From DATFDN01 sp963767645 (lineage in GTDB: Bacteria; Pseudomonadota; Alphaproteobacteria; Acetobacterales; Acetobacteraceae), in the NCBI GenBank assembly GCA_963767645.1, contig CAVYEW010000008.1, positions 186,001 to 250,000 of the forward strand: a stretch of DNA of 64,000 nucleotides. Reading direction: 5' to 3'. Both the position numbers and the translations under genes were made by a program. The notes below the pieces were generated by a model that ran no database searches, was not told the origin of the DNA, and worked only from the letters and a program-made list of their open reading frames with translations. Below, piece by piece: positions 1 to 9,344 of the stretch; within the stretch, counting starts at the first letter, position 1; each line of letters starts with the position of its first letter.

Positions 1-1814
1 AAAGGCGCAGCAGCCGGGCCCGGATAGGCGCTCTCCCAGTCGAGCTGCATCCAGGCACGCACCAGCGCCGGGTCGAGCGGCCCCGCATTGCCCAGCATCA
101 GATAGACGCGCGTTGCCTCGTAGAGAAAATCGGGCCGATCCAGATTGCCGCGCATCTGCGCTTCCAGCCGCCAGATCAGGCGGGGCAGCAGCATCCGCTC
201 CAGCGCGTGCCGATACACGGTGCGGGCGGCCACGCCGAGCTTGGCGCCCTGCCCGAGTCCGAGCCATGAGACCGGCAGCGGACCCGACGCATAGCCGTGC
301 GGCAAGTCGCGCGCCGCATCCAGCGCCGGCAGGATGCGCGGCAGATCGCCGTCGACGACGGGATCGAGCGGCACGCCGCGCAGCTTCGCGTCATAGGCGG
401 CGAGTGCCTGCGCCGAACGATCGACCTCCGCCTGCCCGGCCGCGCGGCTCCGCCATAAAGCCGCGCCGATACCGAGGACGACGATCAGCGCCGCCGCGTA
501 GCCGGCCGAGCGCAGCAGCCAGCGCCGCCGCGCCGCGTCGGGCGGCTCGCTGACCAGCATCGCCTCGCCGAACACCACGTCCTTCAGCAGCCGGGTCAGG
601 AAATAGCTTCGCCCGCGCTCGGGCCGCAGGCTGGGCGCGCGGCGCTGGTCCACCCCGAAGGCGCGGGCCAGCGCGCCGGTCAGCCGGTCGATCGGCGTGC
701 CCTCCTGCGTGCCGGAGGTGAGATACACCCCGCGCAGGAAGGGCGCCGGATCGAGGCGCGAGCCCCCGAATGCTTCGGAGAGGAACTCCGTCAGCGGCTG
801 CTCCAGGCTCGCCACCTGGGCAGGGAACAAGGCGAGCAGCGCGCGTCGGTCCGGGCTGCGCTCGGCTTGCAGCCGCTCGAACAGCCGATCGTCCAGGTGC
901 TCGACCAGCGCGTTGAACTCGCCGGCGAAGCGCGCCAGCGGACCTTGGCTGCCCGCCTCCAGCGGGAATGTCACGCCCCATACCTGGCCCCGCCGCTCCC
1001 GGTCGAGGTCGTCGAAATACTCGGTGAACCCGGCCAGCAGGTCGGCCTTGGTGAACACCGCGTAGACGGGCACGCGCACGCCCAGCCGCTCGGTGATCTC
1101 CTTGATCCGGCGCCGGACCGCCCGCGCGTGTGCCAGCCGCGCGTCGCGGTCGGATTGCGCGATGTCGGGGATCGCGATGGCGACGATCACGCCATTCAAC
1201 GGCTGGCGCACGCGCGTGCGCTTGAGGAGGTCGAGGAAGCCCTGCCAGCCCGCGCGGTCCACCGCCGCGTCCGAATCCTGAGTCGTGTAGCGCCCGGCGG
1301 TATCGATCAGCACCGCATCCTCGGTGAACCACCAGTCGCAGAGCCGCGTGCCGCCCACGCCCGGCACGGCATGGCCCGCCTCCGCCGCGAGCGGGAAGCG
1401 CAGGCCGGCGTTCAGGAGCGCGGTGGTCTTGCCGGCGCCAGGCGGGCCGATGATGACGTACCACGGCTGCTCATACAGATACCCGCGCGTGCCGCGCGCG
1501 CGGCGCAGCAGGTCCATCGCCCCGGCCAGGCGCTCGCGCAATGCCGCAACCTCCTCGGCGGAGGCGGCGGCGCTGGGATCGGCTTCGGCGACGCCCTTAG
1601 CGAGTGCCGCGTCGCGCGCGCGCCGGCGTTGGTCGATGATCAGGTTGATGCCAACCCAGGCGAGCAGCATCAGCGCCACGATCCCGGCGCGCACCGCGAC
1701 GGGCACCAGCGCGGTGAGCAACGGGCCGAAGAACCAGACGATCGCGGCGAGCAGCGCGGTGCCGACGAAGGACAGCACCCAGCGCGAGAGGAGAACGGCG
1801 AGGGCGCGGTTCAT
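1..1814 (-). CDS. tssM: TssM (IcmF/VasK) T6SS inner-membrane protein, C-terminus outside window
   Basis: TssM spans the inner membrane and, with TssL and TssJ, forms the trans-envelope complex of the type VI secretion system. About 604 N-terminal residues are visible. Two hydrophobic segments lie within the first 60 residues, followed by a cytoplasmic P-loop GTPase-like domain with Walker A GPPGAGKTT near residue 125. A third membrane segment (WLLRSAGYAAALIVVLG) near residue 430 precedes the periplasmic region, which runs off the left edge. The frame has no stop before the edge. The ATG at 1814 has a purine-rich AAAGG upstream. It is last of the visible minus-strand run tagH-tssJ-tssK-tssL-tssM. 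The family is usually about 1,100-1,200 residues, so roughly half is missing. Confidence 0.93.
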   Translation of the reverse strand, partial: MNRALAVLLSRWVLSFVGTALLAAIVWFFGPLLTALVPVAVRAGIVALMLLAWVGINLIIDQRRRARDAALAKGVAEADPSAAASAEEVAALRERLAGAMDLLRRARGTRGYLYEQPWYVIIGPPGAGKTTALLNAGLRFPLAAEAGHAVPGVGGTRLCDWWFTEDAVLIDTAGRYTTQDSDAAVDRAGWQGFLDLLKRTRVRQPLNGVIVAIAIPDIAQSDRDARLAHARAVRRRIKEITERLGVRVPVYAVFTKADLLAGFTEYFDDLDRERRGQVWGVTFPLEAGSQGPLARFAGEFNALVEHLDDRLFERLQAERSPDRRALLALFPAQVASLEQPLTEFLSEAFGGSRLDPAPFLRGVYLTSGTQEGTPIDRLTGALARAFGVDQRRAPSLRPERGRSYFLTRLLKDVVFGEAMLVSEPPDAARRRWLLRSAGYAAALIVVLGIGAALWRSRAAGQAEVDRSAQALAAYDAKLRGVPLDPVVDGDLPRILPALDAARDLPHGYASGPLPVSWLGLGQGAKLGVAARTVYRHALERMLLPRLIWRLEAQMRGNLDRPDFLYEATRVYLMLGNAGPLDPALVRAWMQLDWESAYPGPAAAP

Positions 1815-1868
1815 CGCACTAGCGGCCTTTCGGTTCGTGTCGGCAAGTCGGAGCGTACGGTCATCGCC

Positions 1869-3224
1869 TCACCCCGGCCCGCGCAGCGTGATCTCAATGC
1901 GCCGATTCTGCTCGCGCCCCTCAGCCGTTGCGTTGGAGGCGATCGGATCCGCGTCGGCCCGCCCCTCCGCCGCGATCCGCGACGCATCCCCGATGCTGCC
2001 CGCGATCACCGCCTTCGCCGCCTCGGCGCGCGCGGTAGAGAGCTGGAAATTGGAGGGGAACCGCACGGTGCGGATCGGCTGGTTGTCGGTATAGCCCGCC
2101 ACCAGCACCGATCCGGGTTCGTCGTGCAGCGCGGCGCCGATGCGCCGCAGGAGCGGCACGAAGCCGGGGTTCACCGCAGCCGATCCGGGCGCGAACATGC
2201 CGTGGTTCAGGATGCGGATCAGCGGAGTCGAAGGCGCACCCAGCACGCTCACCAGATGCTGGTCGATCTCCGGCTTGAGAAAGGCGCGCAGCCGGTCGAG
2301 CGCGCTGGGCTGCGTGCTGGGCGGCGCGGGCGGCGGCTGCACCGGCGCGGCGCGCGCGATCTGCGGCATCCGCGACGGTTGCGCGGCGATCATCTGATTG
2401 AAGACCGCGTCGGAACCGGTATTCAGACCTACCAGTGTCCAGGCGAACAGGCCGGCCGCCACCGCCAGCGCGGCGGACCATGCAACCCAGACCGGCACGA
2501 CCCGGCGCGAGGGATGGTAGGGGGCGGAGACGCCTTGCCAGTGCGGCGACAGCGCCGGATCGCCCGGCGGGCGGTTGCGCGCGATTAGCGCGTAGGTTTC
2601 CTCACGAACCTTGTCGAGCTCCGCCGGCCCGCGCGGCGACAGCCGGGTCCGCCCGGCGAAGCCGAGCGAGAGGCACAGATACATCAGCTCGATCACCGGC
2701 AGGAACCGTCCGGGGTTCTGGCGCATCTGCGTCAGCAGATCGAAGAAGCGTTCGCCGCTGCGCACCTCCTGATGGAAAGTCGAGACCAGCGAGCGGGACT
2801 CCCACCCGCCCTGGCCGCCCCAGGGTGTGTTCAGCACCACGTCGTCGAGGCTCGCACAGAGGGCGTAGTGCGCCGGGCGAAGCTGCTCCAGCGGCACGGC
2901 GGCGTCGCGCGCGTGCTGCTCGAAGGCGCGCATCTCCCGCACCGCGCGTTCGCGCAGCTCCGCCGGATCGGGCTGGCTCAGCGTGTTGCGCAGCCGCGCC
3001 AGCAGTTGCAGCAATGGCGCCGCCGCTTCCAGCAACGGTCCGCCGCCGGTGCTGACGCGCTCCGGCCCCTCGCTCGTGGCAGCGAGAGCGGGCGGGCTCG
3101 GTCGGGGTCGCGCCGTGTCCTCCGGTTCGGCGGGCAGGGGCGGGGGCCGCCGTCCGCCTGGCGTCGGCCGCCTGATCACCGTGCGATCGGGGTCGTCCGG
3201 CTCGGCGAAAGGATTGTCGCTCAT
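1869..3224 (-). CDS. tssL: TssL (DotU) with C-terminal OmpA-like peptidoglycan-binding domain
   Basis: TssL is the DotU-type inner-membrane partner of TssM. In this 451-residue protein a proline-rich N-terminus (1-60) is followed by the cytoplasmic DotU domain (about 65-235; LDDVVLNTPWG is the family signature). One membrane helix (about 243-263) leads to a periplasmic OmpA-family domain (about 335-450) containing GYTDNQP and the ending EGREQNRRIEI. This is the extended TssL form that anchors the complex to peptidoglycan itself, so no separate TagL is needed. GGAGG lies about 10 bases before the start. It sits 28 bases downstream of tssK and 54 bases upstream of tssM. Confidence 0.95.
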   Translation of the reverse strand: MSDNPFAEPDDPDRTVIRRPTPGGRRPPPLPAEPEDTARPRPSPPALAATSEGPERVSTGGGPLLEAAAPLLQLLARLRNTLSQPDPAELRERAVREMRAFEQHARDAAVPLEQLRPAHYALCASLDDVVLNTPWGGQGGWESRSLVSTFHQEVRSGERFFDLLTQMRQNPGRFLPVIELMYLCLSLGFAGRTRLSPRGPAELDKVREETYALIARNRPPGDPALSPHWQGVSAPYHPSRRVVPVWVAWSAALAVAAGLFAWTLVGLNTGSDAVFNQMIAAQPSRMPQIARAAPVQPPPAPPSTQPSALDRLRAFLKPEIDQHLVSVLGAPSTPLIRILNHGMFAPGSAAVNPGFVPLLRRIGAALHDEPGSVLVAGYTDNQPIRTVRFPSNFQLSTARAEAAKAVIAGSIGDASRIAAEGRADADPIASNATAEGREQNRRIEITLRGPG

Positions 3225-3252
3225 GCGTCCGCCGCCCTCCGCTCACGTGAAA

Positions 3253-4581
3253 CTACCCGCGAATGCCCCAGAGTTCGAGGCGCAAATTGGGGAAATCGCC
3301 GGACACATGGATCGCGAACCCGCCGGAGGCCTGCATCTGCTGCCAATGCGGGGAGTTGCGGTCCAGCTCGAAATACGTGGCACCCGCGTAGAAGGGGATC
3401 TGCCGCGGCGCGACGGGGAGCGGGCGCACGCCAATTCCCGGCAGCGCCACGTTGACCAGCTCGCGGATCTGCTCGACCGCGCCGATCTTCACCTGGCCGG
3501 GAAACAGCCGGCGTAGCGTCTCGGTCGGCATGTCGGCCTGCACCGTCAACACGAAGCTCGCCGAACGCAGGATCGAGCGATCGGTGATCGCGCCGACCCG
3601 CACCCCGTGCCGCCGCTCCTGCAACGGAATCGCAATCGCGGTCTGTTCGATCACCGCCGAGAGGGCACGCCGCAGGTCGGCGACCACCGGCGCGAAGCTG
3701 CGCTGCAGGTCGTGGTGGCGATAGTCGGGATAGGTATTCGGCCGCCGCGTGGGTTCGGTAAATGTCGCCAGCTCCCCGGCCATCTGCACCAGCCCCGCGT
3801 AGAGATCCTCGGGATGCACATTGCCGCTGCCGGCCCAATGGCTCAGCAGCTTCTGCCAGCGGTTCACCGATTGCAGCAGCAGGAAGTCGGCGACCTCGGC
3901 GACGCCCCGCGCGCCGGGCGCAGTGAGCCTGGCCGCCAGTGCCTCGCCGCGCTGGTTCAGCATCCCCGCGAGCTCCGCGATCAGCCCCGACAGCGGCGGC
4001 ACCGCGGCGCATACCAGCGCCGGCGCGATCCAGCGTTCGTCGAGCGCCGCACGCCGGTCCGCCGTGACTTCCATGACGCGCGCGAGCCCGATGCAGAGAT
4101 AGCCGGCGCGATCCTCGGTCTCCAGCATATAGCGCAGCCGCAATCGTCCCACCTGCAACTCGGCCGGCTGCGGCGAGGCGGAGTGGGTGTCGTACGCCTC
4201 GAACCCGCGCAGCGCATAGCGTCCCTCGCCGCCGCCATCCTGGACCACCTCGACCGCGCCGGGCTGGCGCACCGGGGCGGCCAGGAACACCAGCGCGTTG
4301 CGCGCCGTGTCGGGCAGATCGAGCGGCGGCGGATGGTCGGTCTCGGCCGGGATGGCGAAGGGCGTGCCGTCCTCGAACACGCCGGCGGCGCTGGCCAGCG
4401 CGAACCGGCCGGTGGCGAGCAGGTCGCGATCGATCGCCATCTCGACCATGCCCCAGGGATGCGGGCGCAGTGCAGCCGTGCGCCCGCGCACCACCGATTC
4501 GAGCCAGCGGTCCTGCTGCTGGAAGTGCTGGGCGCGCAGGAACATGCCTTCCTGCCAGACGACCCGGTTGCTCCACGACAT
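3253..4581 (-). CDS. tssK: TssK T6SS baseplate subunit
   Basis: TssK is the cytoplasmic adaptor joining the phage-like baseplate to the TssJLM membrane complex. The protein has 442 residues, close to the family norm of about 445. It opens with the characteristic NRVVWQEGMFLRAQHFQQQD block near residue 5-24, and NTYPDYRHHDL lies in the middle. There is no signal peptide or membrane segment, as expected. A GGAGG lies about 15 bases before the ATG. It lies between tssJ and tssL in the canonical J-K-L order. Confidence 0.95.
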   Translation of the reverse strand: MSWSNRVVWQEGMFLRAQHFQQQDRWLESVVRGRTAALRPHPWGMVEMAIDRDLLATGRFALASAAGVFEDGTPFAIPAETDHPPPLDLPDTARNALVFLAAPVRQPGAVEVVQDGGGEGRYALRGFEAYDTHSASPQPAELQVGRLRLRYMLETEDRAGYLCIGLARVMEVTADRRAALDERWIAPALVCAAVPPLSGLIAELAGMLNQRGEALAARLTAPGARGVAEVADFLLLQSVNRWQKLLSHWAGSGNVHPEDLYAGLVQMAGELATFTEPTRRPNTYPDYRHHDLQRSFAPVVADLRRALSAVIEQTAIAIPLQERRHGVRVGAITDRSILRSASFVLTVQADMPTETLRRLFPGQVKIGAVEQIRELVNVALPGIGVRPLPVAPRQIPFYAGATYFELDRNSPHWQQMQASGGFAIHVSGDFPNLRLELWGIRG

Positions 4582-4608
4582 GCCTGGTCTGGTTTCCTCC
4601 GTTCCGCT

Positions 4609-5073
4609 TCAGCCGGGTGCGAGCGTGGCCGTCAATCCGGCGATGTGCAGCACGAGCCGCGTCGGCCCGTGCGGCGCGACCGGCGCCGTTGCGCGCCAGT
4701 GTGCGCGATCGATGTCGCGGAACAGCACGAGGGTGCCAAGGAACTGCACGCCGGGCTTCGGCGCGCCCGTCACCTTGCGACTCTCGCCAGGCTGCACGAT
4801 CACCTGCTCGGTGGCGGCGAGTTCGTCGCCGAGCGCGCTCTCCGGATGCTCGGCGAGGGCGAACACGTCCGCGCCCTCGAACCGGCCGGTGCCGGTGAGC
4901 TGGAAGACGCGCACCGCGACGGGCGTCGGCTGGCCCTGCGGATCGGGATTCTGATCCGCCCCGGCCGCGATGGTGAGATCGATTTCGGGCGGCGCCGGTG
5001 GGGGCGGGGGCGGGGGCGGTCCCGCGCAAGCCGCCGCCGGCAAGGCGATCAGCAGCGTGCGGCGGCGGATCAT
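4609..5073 (-). CDS. tssJ: TssJ outer-membrane lipoprotein of T6SS
   Basis: TssJ is a small outer-membrane lipoprotein that binds the periplasmic end of TssM. This one has 154 residues: a short basic and hydrophobic signal (RRRTLLIALPAAAC) with a lipobox-like cleavage site before Cys16, a polyproline linker, then the T6SS lipoprotein domain (AVRVFQLTGTGRFEGADVFAL and GTLVLFRDI are family-like). The ATG overlaps the tagH stop by four bases (ATGA at 5070-5073), which implies translational coupling. The first lipobox position is not the usual leucine. Confidence 0.88.
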   Translation of the reverse strand: MIRRRTLLIALPAAACAGPPPPPPPPAPPEIDLTIAAGADQNPDPQGQPTPVAVRVFQLTGTGRFEGADVFALAEHPESALGDELAATEQVIVQPGESRKVTGAPKPGVQFLGTLVLFRDIDRAHWRATAPVAPHGPTRLVLHIAGLTATLAPG

Positions 5074-6393
5074 CGGCCCTCGTCCCGCGCCGTCACCTCG
5101 CGCAGCGCCTGTTCATAGGCGCGGGCGAACGCCTTGCCGAAGACGCTGTCGAAATCGTCGGCGAGCGCCTGCGCGATCGTGGCATGGAGCTTCTCGTAGG
5201 CGTCCCAGGCGCGCGCCTTGCGCTGGGAGGACACCAGCGCCAACCCGCCCGCCTCCGCCGACTCGCGCACGCGCGAGGGGTCGAGACGGCCGAGGAGGGC
5301 GCGCATGGCCTCCTGCATGGCGGCGATCGTGGCAAGCTCGTGCAGGCGCATGTCGCGCAGCGCGTCGGCCACCGCCTCCTCCGGTCCCATCCCGGTCCGC
5401 CGCCCGGTGCCGAGCAGGGCAGAGAGCGCGTCGTCGTCGTCGGCGGAGAATTTCAGCGGATTGTTGCCGCGCGCCCGGATCATCGTCTGCTCGATGCGGA
5501 ACTCGCCCTTGATGCCGGCGCGCGCGATCATCGACTGGCGCAGGCCGCCCACCATGGCGCGGAAGGCGCGACCGAGCGCGCGCATGGTCGCCGCCGGGTC
5601 GGCCGGCTGCGCGCCGGCGACGCCCGCGCCCTCCAGAAACGCTGCCATCAGCGGGTCGCCGGACAGCGGCGCCGGCGGCGGTTCGGCCAGCGTGGGCGGG
5701 GGCAAGGAGGTCAGCGGCGGAATCTTCGGCGGGGTCTTCGGGGGCGCGCGCGGCGGGGGAAGCGGCGGCCGATGGTGCGGCGGCCGGGCCGAAATCGAGG
5801 TTCCAGTCGTCCGGCAACAGGCTTGCCGCCGGGCGTGGCGGGCGGAACGCGTCCTCGAGCGCCGGGCTATGGTCCGGCTGCGTCGGGCCGCTCTGCGCCG
5901 GCTCGGGCGCCAGCGGGTCGTAGTCCGCGGGCAGACCGATCGAGGCACGCGAGTCCGAGGCGGCGGGTTCCTCGCGCGGCGGGCGGGCCGGTTCACGGAA
6001 CGGATCGTCACCGAACGGGTCGTCGCGGTCGCCATCGCGCGGCTGCCGCCAGGCGGAGAAACCCGCGCTCCTTTCCTCCTCCTGCACGCGCGCCTCGATC
6101 TCATAGGCGCCGAGGCGCAGCCGGTCGCCGTCGCGGAGCGTGCGCGGCCGACCGGAACCGAGCGGCTCGGCCTCGTTGTTGAGGAACGTGCCGTTGGTGC
6201 TGACATCGGCTACCTGCCAGGCGCCGGAGCGGTAGGCGATGATGCAATGGCGCTTGGACAGATGGCGCTCCGGGTCGGCCAGCACCCAGTCGTTCTCGGC
6301 GCCGCGCCCGATGCTGAACTCACCGCCGCTGAGCGTGCGCGTCTCCGGCGCGACGGAATCGGGGCAGCGCAGTACGGTCAGGGTGAGCGCCAT
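5070..6393 (-). CDS. tagH: TagH/Fha FHA-domain T6SS protein, frameshifted in this sequence
   Basis: FHA proteins of T6SS bind phosphothreonine and act with a PpkA-type kinase to trigger assembly. The N-terminal part reads from the ATG at 6393: an FHA domain at about 25-90 (FSIGRGAENDW, SKRHCII, STNGTFLN) and an acidic, proline-rich linker. In that frame the sequence degenerates into arginine-rich nonsense after about residue 215. A second frame then carries a convincing TagH C-terminal domain (FRIEQTMIRARGNNPLKFS, LSGDPLMAAFLEGAG) and stops at 5070, overlapping tssJ by four bases. The switch falls in a C-rich low-complexity stretch at about 5697-5775. The total length is 1 modulo 3. The gene is probably intact in the organism, or recently broken; the sequence cannot decide. 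Confidence 0.8.
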
Positions 6394-6396
6394 CGG

Positions 6397-6687
6397 CTAT
6401 CCGATCAGCACCGTGGGCAGGCCGAACACGATCACCCCGCCATGCGCGGTCATGTCGCCCATGCGCGCCGCGGGCTGACCCGACACCAGGACGGTGAAAG
6501 AGCCGAGCAGGATGGTATCGGGCGGTCCCACACAGGTCAGCATGTCGCCCATGCGCGCCTGCGGCAAGTCGCCGGTCAGCACGGTGAGGGCGCCCGGCGG
6601 CAGGATCGGACCGCCGACATGCGGCACCGGGCCAGTGGCCATCGGGCACGTGTGCATATCGGTGATGCGGGCGGCGGGCTGGCCCAT
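6397..6687 (-). CDS. PAAR-domain T6SS spike tip protein
   Basis: A compact 96-residue protein with the repeated PAAR pattern: GQPAARITDMHTCP at the start, GDLPQARMGDMLTCVGP in the middle and GQPAARMGDMTAHGG near the end. PAAR proteins form the zinc-bound cone that sharpens the VgrG spike and can carry effectors. This one has no extension, so it is a bare tip. The ATG at 6687 overlaps the stop of the upstream gene (TGATG) and the tagH start follows after three bases, so the run vgrG, DUF6931-like, PAAR, tagH is one tightly coupled unit. Confidence 0.92.
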   Translation of the reverse strand: MGQPAARITDMHTCPMATGPVPHVGGPILPPGALTVLTGDLPQARMGDMLTCVGPPDTILLGSFTVLVSGQPAARMGDMTAHGGVIVFGLPTVLIG

Positions 6688-7295
6688 CACGCCTCCTGTT
6701 CCGGCGGCAGGCGGCCGGCGCCGCCGCGCGCGATCTCGCGCGCGCTGTCGAGGAAGCGCGTCAGACGCGCTGCCTGCCGTTCCGGCCGCCCGCGCACCGA
6801 GGCGAGAGCCACCGCGCCGGCGACGGCGGTGCCGGTCAGATGCGCGGCCGGCGGCACCGCCGGCTGGTCCGGGGGCGCCATCGAGCCGCCGCTCCAGAAC
6901 GCGGCGACCGCGGCCCATGCCTCGGGGGTGGCGAAGCTGCCCGCCTGCGCTTGCGCCATCGCGCGGCGGCGCAGCTCGTCAGTCTGCCGGCGGACCCACT
7001 CCTCGGCGGCTTCGCGGGCTGCCCGGTCGCCAGCGGGCAAGTCGGGCGGCGCGGTATGGGCGGCGCATTGGCAGGCCCACCACACGGCCTCGCGCCGCGG
7101 CAGGGCGTGCGCGGCCAGGCGGGCGGCCTCCGCCGCGAAGCCGGAAGCGGCGAGCCGGTCCAGCGCCGCCGCTGGCGCGGCGGCGTCATCCAGGCAAGCG
7201 GCGGCTTGGGCCGAGAGCGCCACGCGCCGCAGGATCTCCGCTAGATCGCCGGAATCGAGCTTCGTCGGGACAGCCTGCGACATGCCATCGGCCAT
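6687..7295 (-). CDS. T6SS-associated protein of the DUF6931 type (unknown function)
   Basis: A 202-residue, alanine-rich, mostly helical protein with no signal peptide or membrane span. It contains a tryptophan/cysteine block (EAVWWACQCAAHTAPPD) followed by EEWVRRQTDELRRRAM and FATPEAWAAVAAFWSGGSMAPPD. I recognise this arrangement as the DUF6931 family, found between VgrG and PAAR genes. That assignment is from memory and not certain. The start is set at the ATG overlapping the vgrG stop (TGATG at 7293-7297); an in-frame ATG four codons later is an alternative. Position between spike and tip suggests a loading adaptor or chaperone, which is inference. Confidence 0.7.
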   Translation of the reverse strand: MADGMSQAVPTKLDSGDLAEILRRVALSAQAAACLDDAAAPAAALDRLAASGFAAEAARLAAHALPRREAVWWACQCAAHTAPPDLPAGDRAAREAAEEWVRRQTDELRRRAMAQAQAGSFATPEAWAAVAAFWSGGSMAPPDQPAVPPAAHLTGTAVAGAVALASVRGRPERQAARLTRFLDSAREIARGGAGRLPPEQEA

Positions 7296-9250
7296 CAGTT
7301 CAGCATCACCAGGCCGCCCTTGAGCATCAGCATCCCGTCCGCCTTCACCGATGTGAGCGGCCCGCCGACCTCCACCATCGCCTCCCCCGAGAGCTTTATC
7401 ATGATAGCGGAGATCGTCACGCCGGTCTGGTCGATCTTGAGGCTGTTGGTGCCTACCTTCAGCTCGATCGACTGCATCGCCTCGCCGGTGATCGCGCCCA
7501 GCTGAGCTTTCCACGCGATGTTGCCGAGCGCCAGCGTCACCGCGCGGTCGCCGTTGTCGATCTTCAGCGCGTCGCCGCCCGACGAGATCGCGACGCTGCG
7601 CCCCTGCCCGATCTTCACCGACTGCTTGTTGCCGATCTCCACTGTCTCGTCCTGCTTGACCTTCTTCACCCGGCAGTTGTCCACCGTCAGCGTCTGGTCG
7701 TGCTCGACTTCCGTCTTCAGGTCCTTCTGCGCGTGCAACAGCACCACTTCCTTGCCGGCGGCATCGTCGAAGGAGAGTTCCGAATACTCCTCCTTGCCGC
7801 CGCCCTGGCTGGAGCGGGTGCGCAGACCGCTGACGGTCTTCTGGCCGGTCAGGGCGAAGGGCGGCAGCTGATCGCCGTTATAGAGGCCGCCCACCACCAC
7901 CGGGCGATCGGGATCGCCGTCCATGAAGGCGACCGCGACCTCGGTGCCGACGCGCGGCAGGAATTGCCAGCCCCAGCCGTTCCCCGCCCAGGGCTGGATG
8001 ACCCGCACCCAGATCGCGCCGCCCGGCGTAGTGCTCGGCAGGTGGTCCCAGCGGAACCGCACCTTGATGCGGCCGAGCTTGTCGGTGTTGATCTCCTCGC
8101 CCGCGCCACCGATCACCACCGCCGAATAGAGCCCGCCCATGCGCGGCCGCGGCGCCAGGAGCGGTGGACGCCACGGGCGTTCGGCGGGAAATGCGATGAA
8201 GCGGTTGCCATAGGAGGGCGGACGGCCAGTGTTGGCCGACCAGGTATCGTCTGTCACCTGATGGGTGATGCTGCGGACCACGTATTCGCCGCCGGCCTGG
8301 GCGCCGAACGAGTCCCGGCGCAGGCGGAACCGGGCGCCGGCGTACAGCCCTTCCTGGCATCCGGCGCTCTCGATCAGGCTGGCGGCGACCTCCGCCCCCT
8401 CGATCCGGTGCCGCGCCCGGTCGGAGACCTGGCCGGTATCGTTGGTCAGGGCAGGCCAGTGGTACAGGTCGCGTGCATCCGCACCGCCGGTGCGGAGCCT
8501 GGTGTTCTGCCGCGCCTCCAGCGCCGCTCCGGGCGAGTCCGGGTCGTAGTCGGTCAGCTTCACCTTACCGTGCGCCGTCGCCAACCCGGCTCGCCAGAGC
8601 GTCAGGCGGTCGCGGCTGTCCGGCATCGCCGGGTCGACCGTGAACTCCACGTCGCCGAGCAGCTTGAACGCCGTGTTCGAGTCGGCGATGACCAGCTTAT
8701 GGGCAGAGTCGCTGTGCTCGAAGAAGTAGAACCAGCCCTCCTGCTCCATCAGCCGGGTCGCGAAAGCCAGGTCCGTCTCATTGTACTGCACCGTGTATTC
8801 GCGGGTCTTGGTTTCGCCGTAGAGGCGGAATTCGACAGTGCCGGAAGGCACGCCGCCATCGCTGAGCAGCGTCTCGACAATCTCGCGCGTGGTCTTACCC
8901 TCGAACACGCGGCAATCCTCGGTCTGGGCAAGGAACCAGAGCTTCGGCACGGCCTCTGCCGCGTAGGTCCACAAGTCGCGCACCGTTCGTCCAGTCGCCT
9001 GGAACTCGCGCACGATCCCATGGAAGTGGCGCGTCACTCCGTGCGAGCGGCGGAGAGTCACGCGGACCGGGGCGTTCAGCAGCCTGTCGGGATCGATATG
9101 GGCTTCCTCCGCAACCATCTCGATCCGCAGCACGAATGGCGCGCTGATCGCCTCCTCGGCGCGCAACTCGGTCGGAATCAGCTTGTCCGGGCCGAGCGGG
9201 CTCGTCATGGACAGCAATGCGGGTAGCCGCGTTACGGATGAAGCCGACAT
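7295..9250 (-). CDS. vgrG: VgrG (TssI) T6SS spike protein
   Basis: VgrG trimers form the spike that caps the Hcp tube. From the ATG at 9250 the protein has 651 residues. It has the gp27-like N-terminal domain (HFHGIVREFQATG, YNETDLAFATRLMEQEGWFYFFEH), the gp5-like OB fold (GRIKVRFRWDHL, WVRVIQPWAGNGWG, VGTEVAVAFMDGDPDRPVV) and a C-terminal beta-helix built of short repeats. There is no extra C-terminal effector domain; it ends about at the needle. The start is chosen because GGGAG lies eight bases upstream. The frame is open 17 codons further, but without a good ribosome site. It heads the minus-strand T6SS operon and is divergent from the caspase-like gene. Confidence 0.95.
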   Translation of the reverse strand: MSASSVTRLPALLSMTSPLGPDKLIPTELRAEEAISAPFVLRIEMVAEEAHIDPDRLLNAPVRVTLRRSHGVTRHFHGIVREFQATGRTVRDLWTYAAEAVPKLWFLAQTEDCRVFEGKTTREIVETLLSDGGVPSGTVEFRLYGETKTREYTVQYNETDLAFATRLMEQEGWFYFFEHSDSAHKLVIADSNTAFKLLGDVEFTVDPAMPDSRDRLTLWRAGLATAHGKVKLTDYDPDSPGAALEARQNTRLRTGGADARDLYHWPALTNDTGQVSDRARHRIEGAEVAASLIESAGCQEGLYAGARFRLRRDSFGAQAGGEYVVRSITHQVTDDTWSANTGRPPSYGNRFIAFPAERPWRPPLLAPRPRMGGLYSAVVIGGAGEEINTDKLGRIKVRFRWDHLPSTTPGGAIWVRVIQPWAGNGWGWQFLPRVGTEVAVAFMDGDPDRPVVVGGLYNGDQLPPFALTGQKTVSGLRTRSSQGGGKEEYSELSFDDAAGKEVVLLHAQKDLKTEVEHDQTLTVDNCRVKKVKQDETVEIGNKQSVKIGQGRSVAISSGGDALKIDNGDRAVTLALGNIAWKAQLGAITGEAMQSIELKVGTNSLKIDQTGVTISAIMIKLSGEAMVEVGGPLTSVKADGMLMLKGGLVMLN

Positions 9251-9344
9251 GAAGCTCCCTCGGTCGGGGTGGCACGATAGCAACGATCGGCAAGTCCGCA
9301 ACCCGCGCAGTGGGACGGGAGCTGTTTCAGGCTATGATGCCGTC

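Noticed and set aside
391..1464. Long arginine-rich open frame on the minus strand
   Set aside because: It is a shadow frame of tssM; the true frame carries the Walker A motif and membrane helices, while this one has random Arg/Ala/Gly composition.
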